This document shows positions 1 to 6,272 of a stretch of 8,518 nt of DNA, one piece after another. The DNA is taken from contig CAMLER010000189.1 in the NCBI GenBank assembly GCA_946478915.1, positions 1 through 8,518 on the forward strand, given 5' to 3'. Positions within the stretch are counted from its first letter, which is position 1. Every line of letters begins with the position of its first letter. The translations under genes were made by a program, and so were the position numbers. The notes beneath the pieces were generated by a model. It was not told where the DNA came from. It did not search any database and worked only from the letters and a program-made list of their open reading frames with translations. This stretch comes from an uncultured Chryseolinea sp. GTDB lineage: Bacteria; Bacteroidota; Bacteroidia; Cytophagales; Cyclobacteriaceae.

Positions 1-446
1 TCAAGGTGATCGAGAATAATTTTTCCCGTTGCGAGCAAAGCTATTAACCGTCCCGGGGTAGCAATAATAATATCTGCTCCTTCCTCCAAGGCCTTGCGCT
101 GCTGATCCCAGGTAGCACCATCTCCGCCACCGTAAATCGATATTGAACTGATGCCAAGAAAATAGCCAAATCCTTCGATCTGCTGGTCGATTTGCTGTGC
201 AAGTTCTCTGGTAGGCGCGATGATCAACGTATTGAGATGCCGTTTTTCAGTATGGATAATCCTGTTCAAAACAGGCAAAAGGTAAGTAGCAGTTTTTCCG
301 GTCCCTGTCTGAGCGCAGGCGATCAGATCTTTTTGCGCCATTATTACGGGAATTGCTTTTTCTTGAATGGGTGTAGGTGTCCGGATCCCCATGGAATCCA
401 AACCTTCGACAAGTCTGCTGTCAAATTTAAAGTCTTGGAATGTCAA
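1..446 (-). CDS. DEAD-box ATP-dependent RNA helicase, N-terminal part (runs off left edge)
   Basis: This is the first 148 residues of a DEAD-box RNA helicase, an ATP-driven enzyme that remodels RNA duplexes in the cytoplasm during ribosome assembly, decay or cold response. Visible motifs in order are a Q-motif around residues 20-33 (GIRTPTPIQEKAIP), Walker A AQTGTGKT at 45-52, motif Ia PTRELA at 78-83, a GG element at 106-107 and motif Ib TPGR at 130-133. The DEAD motif itself and the second RecA domain lie beyond the window. I placed the start at a TTG (444-446) because it gives the family-typical N-terminus MTFQDFKFD; the first in-frame ATG falls inside the Q-motif at residue 19. No Shine-Dalgarno sequence is seen. 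The gene follows the desaturase on the same strand with a 108-base gap, so it probably has its own promoter. Helicase assignment is firm; which subfamily cannot be told. Confidence 0.93.
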   Translation of the reverse strand, partial: MTFQDFKFDSRLVEGLDSMGIRTPTPIQEKAIPVIMAQKDLIACAQTGTGKTATYLLPVLNRIIHTEKRHLNTLIIAPTRELAQQIDQQIEGFGYFLGISSISIYGGGDGATWDQQRKALEEGADIIIATPGRLIALLATGKIILDHL

Positions 447-473
447 AATTGATTTGAAAAATAATATTAGAGA

Positions 474-504
474 TAAACATATTACAAAACTGTCAAACAG
501 CAAT
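474..504 (-). promoter_or_regulatory. possible Bacteroidota housekeeping promoter for the helicase
   Basis: On the minus strand, ATTG (501-504) is followed after 19 bases by TATGTTTA (474-481). The Bacteroidota primary sigma factor is known to use TTTG about 19-21 bases upstream of TAnnTTTG; each half here has one mismatch. It would start transcription some 20 bases before the TTG start codon. A second weaker option overlaps it downstream. The region is AT-rich, so chance matches are likely. Confidence 0.3.
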
Positions 505-554
505 GCAAGGGGGTGCAATTGCCCTGGTTAAGGATCGAGAGATGAATCTGCGCG

Positions 555-1508
555 TTAAGCCACATTCGCGTTTTCAACGTCAGCTTTTTGCACCTCAAAT
601 TGTTTACGCAATGTCGCAGCTTCTTGCTTATTTTTTGAATGCTTGATGTGCTTTGGTACTTCTTTTAGATCCCAGATCAATCCGACTGCGGCAAGGCCCC
701 TCAAGATGTAATATGTGATATCAATCTCCCACCAAAAAAATCCCTGCCGGGCTGCGACTTCATAATAGTGGTGATTGTTATGCCACCCTTCTCCCATCGT
801 CAACAAGGCAAGCCAGATACTGTTACGCGACTCATCGTTTGATTCGTATCGTTGTGTACCGAACTTGTGCATAATTGAATTGATGGAAAAGGTAGCGTGG
901 TATAGTATTACCGTGCTGAGAAAAAATCCAACGAACAATGCGGAAAAACCAGCATTGGTGAACATCATCGTAATGCTTCCGCCATTAACGATTCCTCCCA
1001 ACGCCATGACTACCAGCGCCAGGATAAACGGTGGTACCAGATAATTCTTATTTAACCAGACCAGCTCTGGGTATTTCGCATAATCACCAATCACTTTATA
1101 GTCGGTCTTCTTAAAATCAGGTCCAACTATCCAGCCGATGTGAGAATACCAAAATCCATAGATCTTCATGGAATGCGGATCTGCAGGGGTATCACTGTGG
1201 CGGTGATGGTGTCTGTGATGGGCAGCCCACCACAACGCTCCCTTTTGGGCAGTAGTTTGTGCCATAAAGGCGATTACAAACTGAAACCAGCGCGAGGTTT
1301 TATACGACTTATGGGCGAAGTATCGGTGATATCCACCTGTTACCCAGAACATCCGGGAAAAATATAAGAAAATACAAACCGCCCAATCGAACCAGGTGGC
1401 TCCGGTAAACAAAGCTCCTAGCGGCAACAGGTGCATTGCTGCAAACGCGATTTCCTGTACAATTATCGGTTTACTTCTTACTTCAGGTGCAGTTGACTGG
1501 GTATTCAT
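555..1508 (-). CDS. membrane fatty acid (acyl-CoA type) desaturase
   Basis: A 317-residue integral membrane di-iron desaturase of the stearoyl-CoA/OLE1 type, expected to introduce a double bond (commonly delta-9) into acyl chains at the cytoplasmic membrane, using oxygen and an electron donor. All three histidine boxes are present: HRYFAH at 61-66, H98-x2-H101-H102, and HNNHH at 243-247. The additional ligand pattern of this superfamily, N210-x3-H214, is also present. Hydrophobic segments occur around 20-55, 72-95, 155-175 and 185-205. The length is normal for the family and the C-terminal 35 residues are charged. No cytochrome b5 or ferredoxin domain is fused, so electrons must come from elsewhere. 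The gene is divergent from an ECF sigma factor, with a second, distinct desaturase beyond that. Substrate and regiospecificity cannot be read from the sequence. Confidence 0.93.
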   Translation of the reverse strand: MNTQSTAPEVRSKPIIVQEIAFAAMHLLPLGALFTGATWFDWAVCIFLYFSRMFWVTGGYHRYFAHKSYKTSRWFQFVIAFMAQTTAQKGALWWAAHHRHHHRHSDTPADPHSMKIYGFWYSHIGWIVGPDFKKTDYKVIGDYAKYPELVWLNKNYLVPPFILALVVMALGGIVNGGSITMMFTNAGFSALFVGFFLSTVILYHATFSINSIMHKFGTQRYESNDESRNSIWLALLTMGEGWHNNHHYYEVAARQGFFWWEIDITYYILRGLAAVGLIWDLKEVPKHIKHSKNKQEAATLRKQFEVQKADVENANVA

Positions 1509-1562
1509 ACTAGCTCAAAACAAAAAAAGAGAAATATAGTGTCATTATATGCTAGAAAACTT

Positions 1563-1594
1563 CAAAAATAAATCAAACGTAATGTTTTCACAAC
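1563..1594 (-). promoter_or_regulatory. possible housekeeping promoter for the first desaturase
   Basis: On the minus strand GTTG (1591-1594) stands 20 bases upstream of TATTTTTG (1563-1570). The latter is a full match to the Bacteroidota -7 consensus TAnnTTTG, and the former is one mismatch from TTTG. Transcription would begin near 1556, leaving a leader of roughly 48 bases before the ATG at 1508. No copy of the TGTCACA element found before the other desaturase is present here, which suggests the two desaturases are controlled differently. Confidence 0.4.
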
Positions 1595-1702
1595 CAGCAA
1601 GTAAAGAAGTCAACCGAACGACTGTATGGTAGTTTAAAGATTTCTGAGATCTTGTTGAATGGTAAGTGGAATACGACAATTGCATCGTATCTTGCGGAGC
1701 GA

Positions 1703-2323
1703 ATGAATCATGAACAAACCATAACAATGTATCGTCCGATGTTGCAAGCAATTGCTTACAACCTTGTGCGCTGTAAAGCGGATGCAGAGGATATTGTTCA
1801 GGAGACATTTTTGAAGTGGCTTACACTCGGACCACAAAAAGTTGAAAACACAAAAGCCTATTTGATCACGGCTGTCAAAAATAATTGTCTGAATCACCTT
1901 GGTGCACTTAAGAAGAAGAAGGTCGAATTGTTCAGCAACTATAATTTTGTCGATCTTCTGGGACGCTTTAAGGAAAGTAATTTCGCCCATCTCGACTTCG
2001 ACGTCGAGATAGCAAAGGCCTTGAAGCTGATGCAAACGAAACTGGAACCGCTCGAGCGTGCTGTGTATTTGCTTAAAGAGGTTTTTGATTTTGATTACGA
2101 GGCGCTACAGGTGGCATTGGACAAAAAGAAGGATCATTGCAGGCAACTTTTTTGCAGAGCGAAGAAAAAATTGGAAGACGGAACTCCCAAAATCAATTTT
2201 GAATTGCCTGACGCTTCGACACTTATCGATAGTTTTCGTAAGGCCTGTCGTATGGGGCATCCTTCTGATCTGGTAATTGAGCTTGTAAAGCAGGCAGAAA
2301 CCGCCCCTTTCAAAAAATCATAA
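1703..2323 (+). CDS. ECF-type RNA polymerase sigma factor, ECF41/SigJ-like with shortened C-terminal tail
   Basis: A 206-residue sigma-70 family protein that should direct RNA polymerase to a small set of promoters. Region 2 spans about residues 10-72, with the characteristic DAEDIVQETFLKWL at 27-40. Region 4 spans about 102-158, with LEPLERAVYLLKEVFDFDYEAL and then a recognition helix ending CRQLFCRAKKKL. The ERAV-LLxEVFDxDY and CRQL signatures point to the ECF41/SigJ group. In that group a SnoaL-like domain of about 100 residues follows; here only its first helix (LIDSFRKACRMG, 174-185) and a short tail remain. I chose ATG 1703, giving MNHEQTITMYRPML as in relatives. An in-frame TTG at 1652 would add 17 unconvincing residues; GGAG lies 4 bases before the ATG, too close to decide the start. 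The gene sits between two desaturases and is followed 17 bases later by a matching promoter-like sequence. Confidence 0.85.
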   Translation: MNHEQTITMYRPMLQAIAYNLVRCKADAEDIVQETFLKWLTLGPQKVENTKAYLITAVKNNCLNHLGALKKKKVELFSNYNFVDLLGRFKESNFAHLDFDVEIAKALKLMQTKLEPLERAVYLLKEVFDFDYEALQVALDKKKDHCRQLFCRAKKKLEDGTPKINFELPDASTLIDSFRKACRMGHPSDLVIELVKQAETAPFKKS

Positions 2324-2340
2324 TTTTTTTTTCACCAATC

Positions 2341-2366
2341 TGTCACAAATCAATAACCAATTTGTC
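2341..2366 (+). promoter_or_regulatory. probable ECF41-type sigma factor promoter for the second desaturase
   Basis: TGTCACA at 2341-2347 is separated by 15 bases from TGTC at 2363-2366. The promoters described for ECF41 sigma factors carry a -35 TGTCACA and a -10 CGTC; the spacing here is about what I recall for them. The match is therefore exact for the -35 and one base off for the -10. It lies 17 bases after the stop codon of an ECF41-like sigma factor and about 60 bases before the ATG of the desaturase, so transcription would begin near 2372 with a leader of about 55 bases. I saw no other TGTCACA on either strand of the window. The role is inferred from motif and position. Confidence 0.6.
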
Positions 2367-2426
2367 TTGCAGTTAAACCATAAAATGGTTTTGGGCAATT
2401 GTCTAATCTAAACCTAATATTATATC

Positions 2427-3203
2427 ATGACCGTCATTTTGGTATTTTTCATAGCGAGCTGGTATCTGTCGCTATTCTTTCAAACATTCTTTCTTCATCG
2501 CTACGCCGCGCACAAGTCCTTTACAATGGGAAAATTCACCGAAAAGGTGGTCTATGTGCTGACCTGGATATTCCAGGGTTCAAATTACCTTAGCCCATAC
2601 GGTTATGGTGTGATGCACAGAATGCATCACGCTTTCGCGGATACGGAAGATGATCCACATTCACCAAAATATGATGAAACAAATTGGAACATGATGTGGA
2701 AAACAAAGACGATCTATTCAGATATAGCCAATAAGAAACTCATTCCTGAAAAGCGTTTCACAGAAGGTGTTCCCCAATGGGAGGCCTTTGACAAGTTTGC
2801 GCGCTCATGGCCCTCCAGAATTTTCTGGGCGGGTATCTACATCACCATTTATGCCGTCTACGCCGACGTGTGGTGGTTATGGCTGCTCCTGCCAATCCAG
2901 TTCTTATTGAGTCCGATACATGGTGCGATCATCAATTGGTTCGCTCATAAGTATGGCTACAGGAACTTCGAAGTTGGCGACACATCAAAGAATTTTCTCC
3001 CGGTAGACTTTCTAATGATGGGTGAAAGCTATCACAATAATCACCACAAGAACGGATCGCGTCCGAACTTCGGTGGCATACGCTGGCATGAGATTGATCC
3101 CACTTACGTAATCATGAAGGGACTTGATAAACTTGGAATTATCCAACTGAAGCGGAACAAAGAGGTGAAGCTTGCAAGCGTGGAGAAAGCGGAGGCAGCT
3201 TGA
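2427..3203 (+). CDS. second fatty acid desaturase, short form
   Basis: A 258-residue membrane di-iron desaturase, clearly related to but much diverged from the one at the left. Histidine boxes are HRYAAH at 24-29, HRMHH at 64-68 and HNNHH at 203-207, with the extra ligand pair N170-x3-H174. Membrane segments lie at about 2-22, 42-58, 133-150 and 150-170. It is about 60 residues shorter than the other desaturase, mostly at the N-terminus, which starts almost directly in the first membrane span. The start is fixed: an in-frame TAA lies only 12 bases upstream of the ATG. Its C-terminal end is lysine- and alanine-rich. Transcription probably depends on the ECF-type promoter at 2341-2366. It should act on membrane acyl chains; double-bond position and substrate are unknown. 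Confidence 0.9.
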   Translation: MTVILVFFIASWYLSLFFQTFFLHRYAAHKSFTMGKFTEKVVYVLTWIFQGSNYLSPYGYGVMHRMHHAFADTEDDPHSPKYDETNWNMMWKTKTIYSDIANKKLIPEKRFTEGVPQWEAFDKFARSWPSRIFWAGIYITIYAVYADVWWLWLLLPIQFLLSPIHGAIINWFAHKYGYRNFEVGDTSKNFLPVDFLMMGESYHNNHHKNGSRPNFGGIRWHEIDPTYVIMKGLDKLGIIQLKRNKEVKLASVEKAEAA

Positions 3204-3206
3204 GGG

Positions 3207-3347
3207 GTGATCGGGTGATCGGTAATCAAGTGATCAGGTGCCCGATGGCTATCGGGTCGGTCCGCTCGAAGGTGGTCGCACTACTATGAGTTTTAGTGAT
3301 CGGTGATCAATTGGTAAGGTAATCCGGTGATCTGATTGCCGGTGACC
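3207..3347. repeat. degenerate GTGATC short-repeat cluster
   Basis: Exact GTGATC occurs at 3207, 3215, 3230, 3296, 3303 and 3327 (start positions), with a GTGACC variant at 3342, usually followed by GG or AG. The irregular spacing argues against a simple tandem array and for the decay or patchwork growth of a short repeat. Similar GATCGGTGATC-rich spacers are, as far as I recall, seen in other Cytophagales genomes. Function is unknown. Confidence 0.6.
3241..3256. repeat. perfect 6-bp inverted repeat with GGCT loop
   Basis: CCCGAT-GGCT-ATCGGG can form a short hairpin 38 bases after the desaturase stop codon. It contains ATGGCTATCGG, an 11-base word repeated exactly at 3519-3529. It could help protect or end the desaturase transcript, but it lacks a following T-run. 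Confidence 0.45.
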
Positions 3348-3400
3348 GATAGCTAGGGGGATAGGTCGGCGCGATTGATATGACTGCGATATTCCATCGA

Positions 3401-3677
3401 GCGCACACCCGGTCTCACACGCCGATAACAAATAACGATAATCGGTCCCGATATCCATGGTAGGTAAATCGGTTGGCTCGAAGCAAATAAAAATTAGCTT
3501 GTCATTAGACTATGGTTCATGGCTATCGGATCAGGTACCATCGATCGGGCATTGTGTGGCTGACCCGACCTTGGTGCACACCCTGTTCCCCACCACGCAC
3601 GATTAACGAATAACTGTTAACGAATAAAGATCAGCAAGCGCACACCCTTTCCCACGAATAACTATTAACGGATAACG
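3401..3677. repeat. three degenerate copies of a GCACACCC / AATAAC repeat
   Basis: Three copies begin with G-(C/T)-GCACACCC, at 3401, 3574 and 3638. Each is followed by a C-rich stretch and then AATAAC-type words. In the last two copies CGAATAACTRTTAACGRATAA matches over 21 bases with two differences (3607-3627 and 3655-3675). The second copy also holds TTAACGAATAA twice, 14 bases apart (3603 and 3617). The third copy ends only six bases before the OmpA-gene stop codon. An imperfect inverted repeat, ATCGG-TC-CCGAT, lies at 3441-3452. Confidence 0.6.
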
Positions 3678-3682
3678 TTTGC

Positions 3683-5698
3683 TCAATTTCCTTCATTGAA
3701 ATACTTATCCTCGTCATCGATCGGTTCATCGCTGTCGAGTGATTTCGGAATAACGCCGACTTCGAGGATCTTGAATTCGGTGCGCCTGTTCTTTTGCCGC
3801 CCGTCAGGATTATCAGTACCATCCGGATTTGTATTTCGTGCAATCGGTTTGGACTCGCCATAACCTTTAGCGACTATCCTGTCTGGGGCAATTCCATTTT
3901 GTACAATATACCGGACAGCAGATTCAGCGCGTCGGCGTGACAAATCGAGATTGAACGCATCAGTATCAACACTGTCGGTATGTGATCCCAGCTCAATCTT
4001 AATTTCCGGATTATCGATCAGCAATTGAACAAGCTTGTCCAATTCTTTTGCTGCATCTTCGCGTATCTCCGCTCTGTTAAAATTGTAGTAAATATTATCC
4101 AGCACAAACGTTTTGTTTATTTCAATCTTATCCAAAACAATAACTGTGTCCAGTGTGATATTGGTGATAAGATCTTTCAGCGTCGTCGGATCTACTCCTC
4201 TCCCTTTCGTCGTATAGCCCTGCCGTTTTACGAGATATCCATCGGTTTCGCCAACCATGGTGTAGTCTTCGTTTTCGTAAACACGGAATAAAAACTTGCC
4301 ATCGTCTCCGGTTACGTAATCCTGCATGATATCGCCCTTTGCGTCCAGCAGGTTCACTCTTGTGTTCGGCAGGATCTGAAGTTTACCGTCTTTATCCTGC
4401 GTATAAGTTATTCCCTGAAGGTAATAATTGATGACCTTCAGGTTGGGATCTTCATTAACGAAAGTATAGATGTCGTCATCGCCTTTGCCTCCCTCGCGAT
4501 TAGAAGTGAAGAATCCGCGATCGGGGCGAAACAAGAATATGCCAAAATCATCACCAGAAGAATTCATCGGCTGTGCCAGATTTTGAATTACAGTCTTCCC
4601 TTCAGCGCGCTTCACAACAAACAGGTCGAGGCCGCCATAGCCGGGGTGACCATCCGAGGCGAAGTATAATTTTGCATCTTCCGCCACATATGGGAACAGT
4701 TCATTTCCGGCTGTATTGATCTCAGGCCCCAGGTTTCTCACACGTGAAAATCTTCCGCGGGTGTCCATCTGGGCAGAATAAATGTCGGTGCCTCCATAGC
4801 TAACCTGATTTCTTCCGCGCGATTTGCGATTGGAAGAGAAGTAAAGAGTCCTTCCATCCGGACTGAAGGCCGGTGTAGAATCCCAGGAACCGGGGTCATT
4901 GATGTTGATCATGACTGGCTCAGACCACACGCCATTTCTAAATCTCGAAATGTACAGATCGACGTCGTCTGTGCTTTTTCTTTTTGCTGTGTTTCCCTTT
5001 GCAAATACCATCGTCTTCCCGTCGGGGGAAAAAGTAATACAACCGTCATTGATACTGGAAGTATTTATACCTGCAGGAAGGGCAGCAACGGTCGCTATAT
5101 CTACAATCGCTCCGCGGCTTGCAACTTTATAGATATCGGTGAATGGCGTACCGGTGGCTTCATAAATCTTATCATTTCCGCGTGAAGAAGTGAAGTACAA
5201 TTCATTGTTTAGAAAAACAGGAGAGTATTCACTTGAAGGCGTGTTGATAAGCTCCAGATTTTTCACCCGGTAATAGCTTTCAGTTTCATTTAGTTTTTCC
5301 AGGTAGGCCAGCCCATCCATTTCAGCTTTTGCGCGATCCTTAAGGGGAGTGTTATCGCTTTTCTTGATCAATTCATCCAGCTGTTGTCGCGCATCAGCAT
5401 ATTTGCTGTTAGCCTTCAGAGATTGAGCATAATAGAACTGCACAGAATCTGGATCGATACCCTTTCCGCCTGCCTTTGCATAAAAAGCTTCCGCTTCCTT
5501 GGGACGATTGCTAAGGCGATAAGATTCTGCGATAAAATAATTTGCTTTTCCGCCCGATTGATTTTTGCCGGCAACCTTCTTATAAAGGTCAATCGAATTT
5601 TGATACTTGCCGAGCACAAAAGCCTTCTGAGCCTTTCTTTCAATGCTGCATGAAGCTAAGAAAATACAGCAGATCAATGTTAAACCACTCAACCTCAT
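3683..5698 (-). CDS. OmpA-family outer membrane lipoprotein with TPR, PD40 propeller and regulatory domain (PorE-like)
   Basis: A 671-residue periplasmic lipoprotein. Residues 1-17 form a lipoprotein signal ending in the lipobox LASC, with lipidated Cys17. TPR-like helices follow (about 20-135), then a PD40/WD40-type beta-propeller (about 145-415) with repeated strands such as LYFTSSR, FSPDGKTMVFA, FSPDGRTLYFSSN and GGTDIY/GGLDLF. A carboxypeptidase-regulatory-like beta domain follows (about 425-520), then a C-terminal OmpA peptidoglycan-binding domain (about 530-645). The diaminopimelate-binding pair Asp575 (HTD) and Arg590 (RRRA) is intact. This architecture and length match PorE, which links the type IX secretion system to peptidoglycan in Porphyromonas gingivalis. 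Bacteroidota carry several paralogues, so a general envelope role is equally possible. It is the last gene of the minus-strand run, 45 bases after its upstream neighbour. Confidence 0.9.
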   Translation of the reverse strand: MRLSGLTLICCIFLASCSIERKAQKAFVLGKYQNSIDLYKKVAGKNQSGGKANYFIAESYRLSNRPKEAEAFYAKAGGKGIDPDSVQFYYAQSLKANSKYADARQQLDELIKKSDNTPLKDRAKAEMDGLAYLEKLNETESYYRVKNLELINTPSSEYSPVFLNNELYFTSSRGNDKIYEATGTPFTDIYKVASRGAIVDIATVAALPAGINTSSINDGCITFSPDGKTMVFAKGNTAKRKSTDDVDLYISRFRNGVWSEPVMININDPGSWDSTPAFSPDGRTLYFSSNRKSRGRNQVSYGGTDIYSAQMDTRGRFSRVRNLGPEINTAGNELFPYVAEDAKLYFASDGHPGYGGLDLFVVKRAEGKTVIQNLAQPMNSSGDDFGIFLFRPDRGFFTSNREGGKGDDDIYTFVNEDPNLKVINYYLQGITYTQDKDGKLQILPNTRVNLLDAKGDIMQDYVTGDDGKFLFRVYENEDYTMVGETDGYLVKRQGYTTKGRGVDPTTLKDLITNITLDTVIVLDKIEINKTFVLDNIYYNFNRAEIREDAAKELDKLVQLLIDNPEIKIELGSHTDSVDTDAFNLDLSRRRAESAVRYIVQNGIAPDRIVAKGYGESKPIARNTNPDGTDNPDGRQKNRRTEFKILEVGVIPKSLDSDEPIDDEDKYFNEGN

Positions 5699-5743
5699 AA
5701 GAGAACTTTTCTAAATAACGAAATAAAGCTACAAATATCTTGT

Positions 5744-6247
5744 CTATCGGGCCACTGTTTGTTTTTGCAAATAGCGTTTTAGCCATGTAGCTCCTGCTGC
5801 TTTCTGCCAGGATTTTTCGAGCTCCCCCTTTGAAGCTACGAGGTTATCGAAAACAGTGGTGTCCTGATTCCAAACGCCCTCCGACAATTTATTCTTAAGA
5901 TCGGAGGTCGGTATCAAAAACACTTCGTCCGATTTCCGGAAAGCCACTTGCGTACGGTCAAAAAAATCTATGTTTAGTTCAGATTCTAACTTCTTGAAAG
6001 TTCTGACAGAGTCATCAATTGAGCAACCGCTTGCCGAATTAACATCTTCGTCGGCAGCAAGAATTACAAACTGGTTGAACCGAATATCGAATGACGCTTG
6101 CATCGGACTGCCATGTACAAGCCAGCGCTCAGTAAACGACGAAAGGGCTTCTGAAATTATGCGGACTTCCTGGAGATTGAGCTTCCTGTTGCTTTGGTAT
6201 ATCCAAATCCGCGAACGATCATTTATTTTATCGAATGGTATGAACAT
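5744..6247 (-). CDS. conserved Bacteroidota protein of unknown function (often mislabelled 'ABC transporter ATPase')
   Basis: A 167-residue soluble protein with no signal peptide or membrane segment. From memory it matches a small family, found throughout Bacteroidota, that begins M-(F/Y)-(I/V)-PF, has RIWIYQSNR near residues 13-21 and carries the block NSASGCSIDDSVR at 70-82. Databases often call these proteins 'ABC transporter ATPase', but no Walker A, Walker B or ABC signature is present, so that name is not supported. The single cysteine (Cys74) in the conserved SGCSID block is a candidate functional residue. It begins 25 bases after the HdrB-like gene, in the same direction, so co-transcription is likely; I recall this neighbour pairing in other Bacteroidota. 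Its function is unknown. Confidence 0.8.
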   Translation of the reverse strand: MFIPFDKINDRSRIWIYQSNRKLNLQEVRIISEALSSFTERWLVHGSPMQASFDIRFNQFVILAADEDVNSASGCSIDDSVRTFKKLESELNIDFFDRTQVAFRKSDEVFLIPTSDLKNKLSEGVWNQDTTVFDNLVASKGELEKSWQKAAGATWLKRYLQKQTVAR

Positions 6248-6272
6248 TTTTTCTGCGAGTTGCTTGTCAAAT

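Larger units (their letters stand above)
3204..3682. other. gene-free, repeat-rich spacer between convergent genes
   Basis: About 480 bases lie between the 3' ends of the second desaturase and the OmpA-family gene. I see no convincing gene: the longest open frames have no recognisable protein features. The left 150 bases are dominated by GTGATC-like words, the right 110 bases by GCACACCC and AACGAATAAC-like words, and GGCTATCGG-type words occur on both sides. Several small inverted repeats occur, but none is followed by a T-run, so a classical intrinsic terminator is not evident for either gene. Confidence 0.75.

Noticed and set aside
507..526. GGGTGCAATTGCCC near the desaturase 3' end as a terminator
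   Set aside because: The centre is the self-palindrome GCAATTGC, which leaves no usable loop, the outer stem is imperfect, and no T-run follows on the minus strand.
1652..1702. TTG start adding 17 residues to the sigma factor
   Set aside because: The ATG at 1703 gives the N-terminus expected for the family, while the added residues resemble nothing known.
1509..1702. ECF41-type promoter for the first desaturase or the sigma gene itself
   Set aside because: Only a partial word (TGTCATT) is present, with no matching -10 element at suitable distance; no TGTCACA was found on either strand here.
1545..2035. Minus-strand open frames over the sigma factor and its upstream region
   Set aside because: They are antisense to a clear sigma factor or lie in the divergent promoter region, with no protein motifs.
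2311..2331. A-run/T-run around the sigma factor stop codon as a terminator
   Set aside because: Only an all-A/T hairpin is possible, which is too weak to call an intrinsic terminator.
3249..3458. 69-residue minus-strand open frame in the spacer
   Set aside because: It is built from the short repeats of the spacer and has no recognisable domain or start signal.
3204..3682. CRISPR array
   Set aside because: The repeats are too short, too variable and unevenly spaced, with no constant spacer length and no cas genes nearby.
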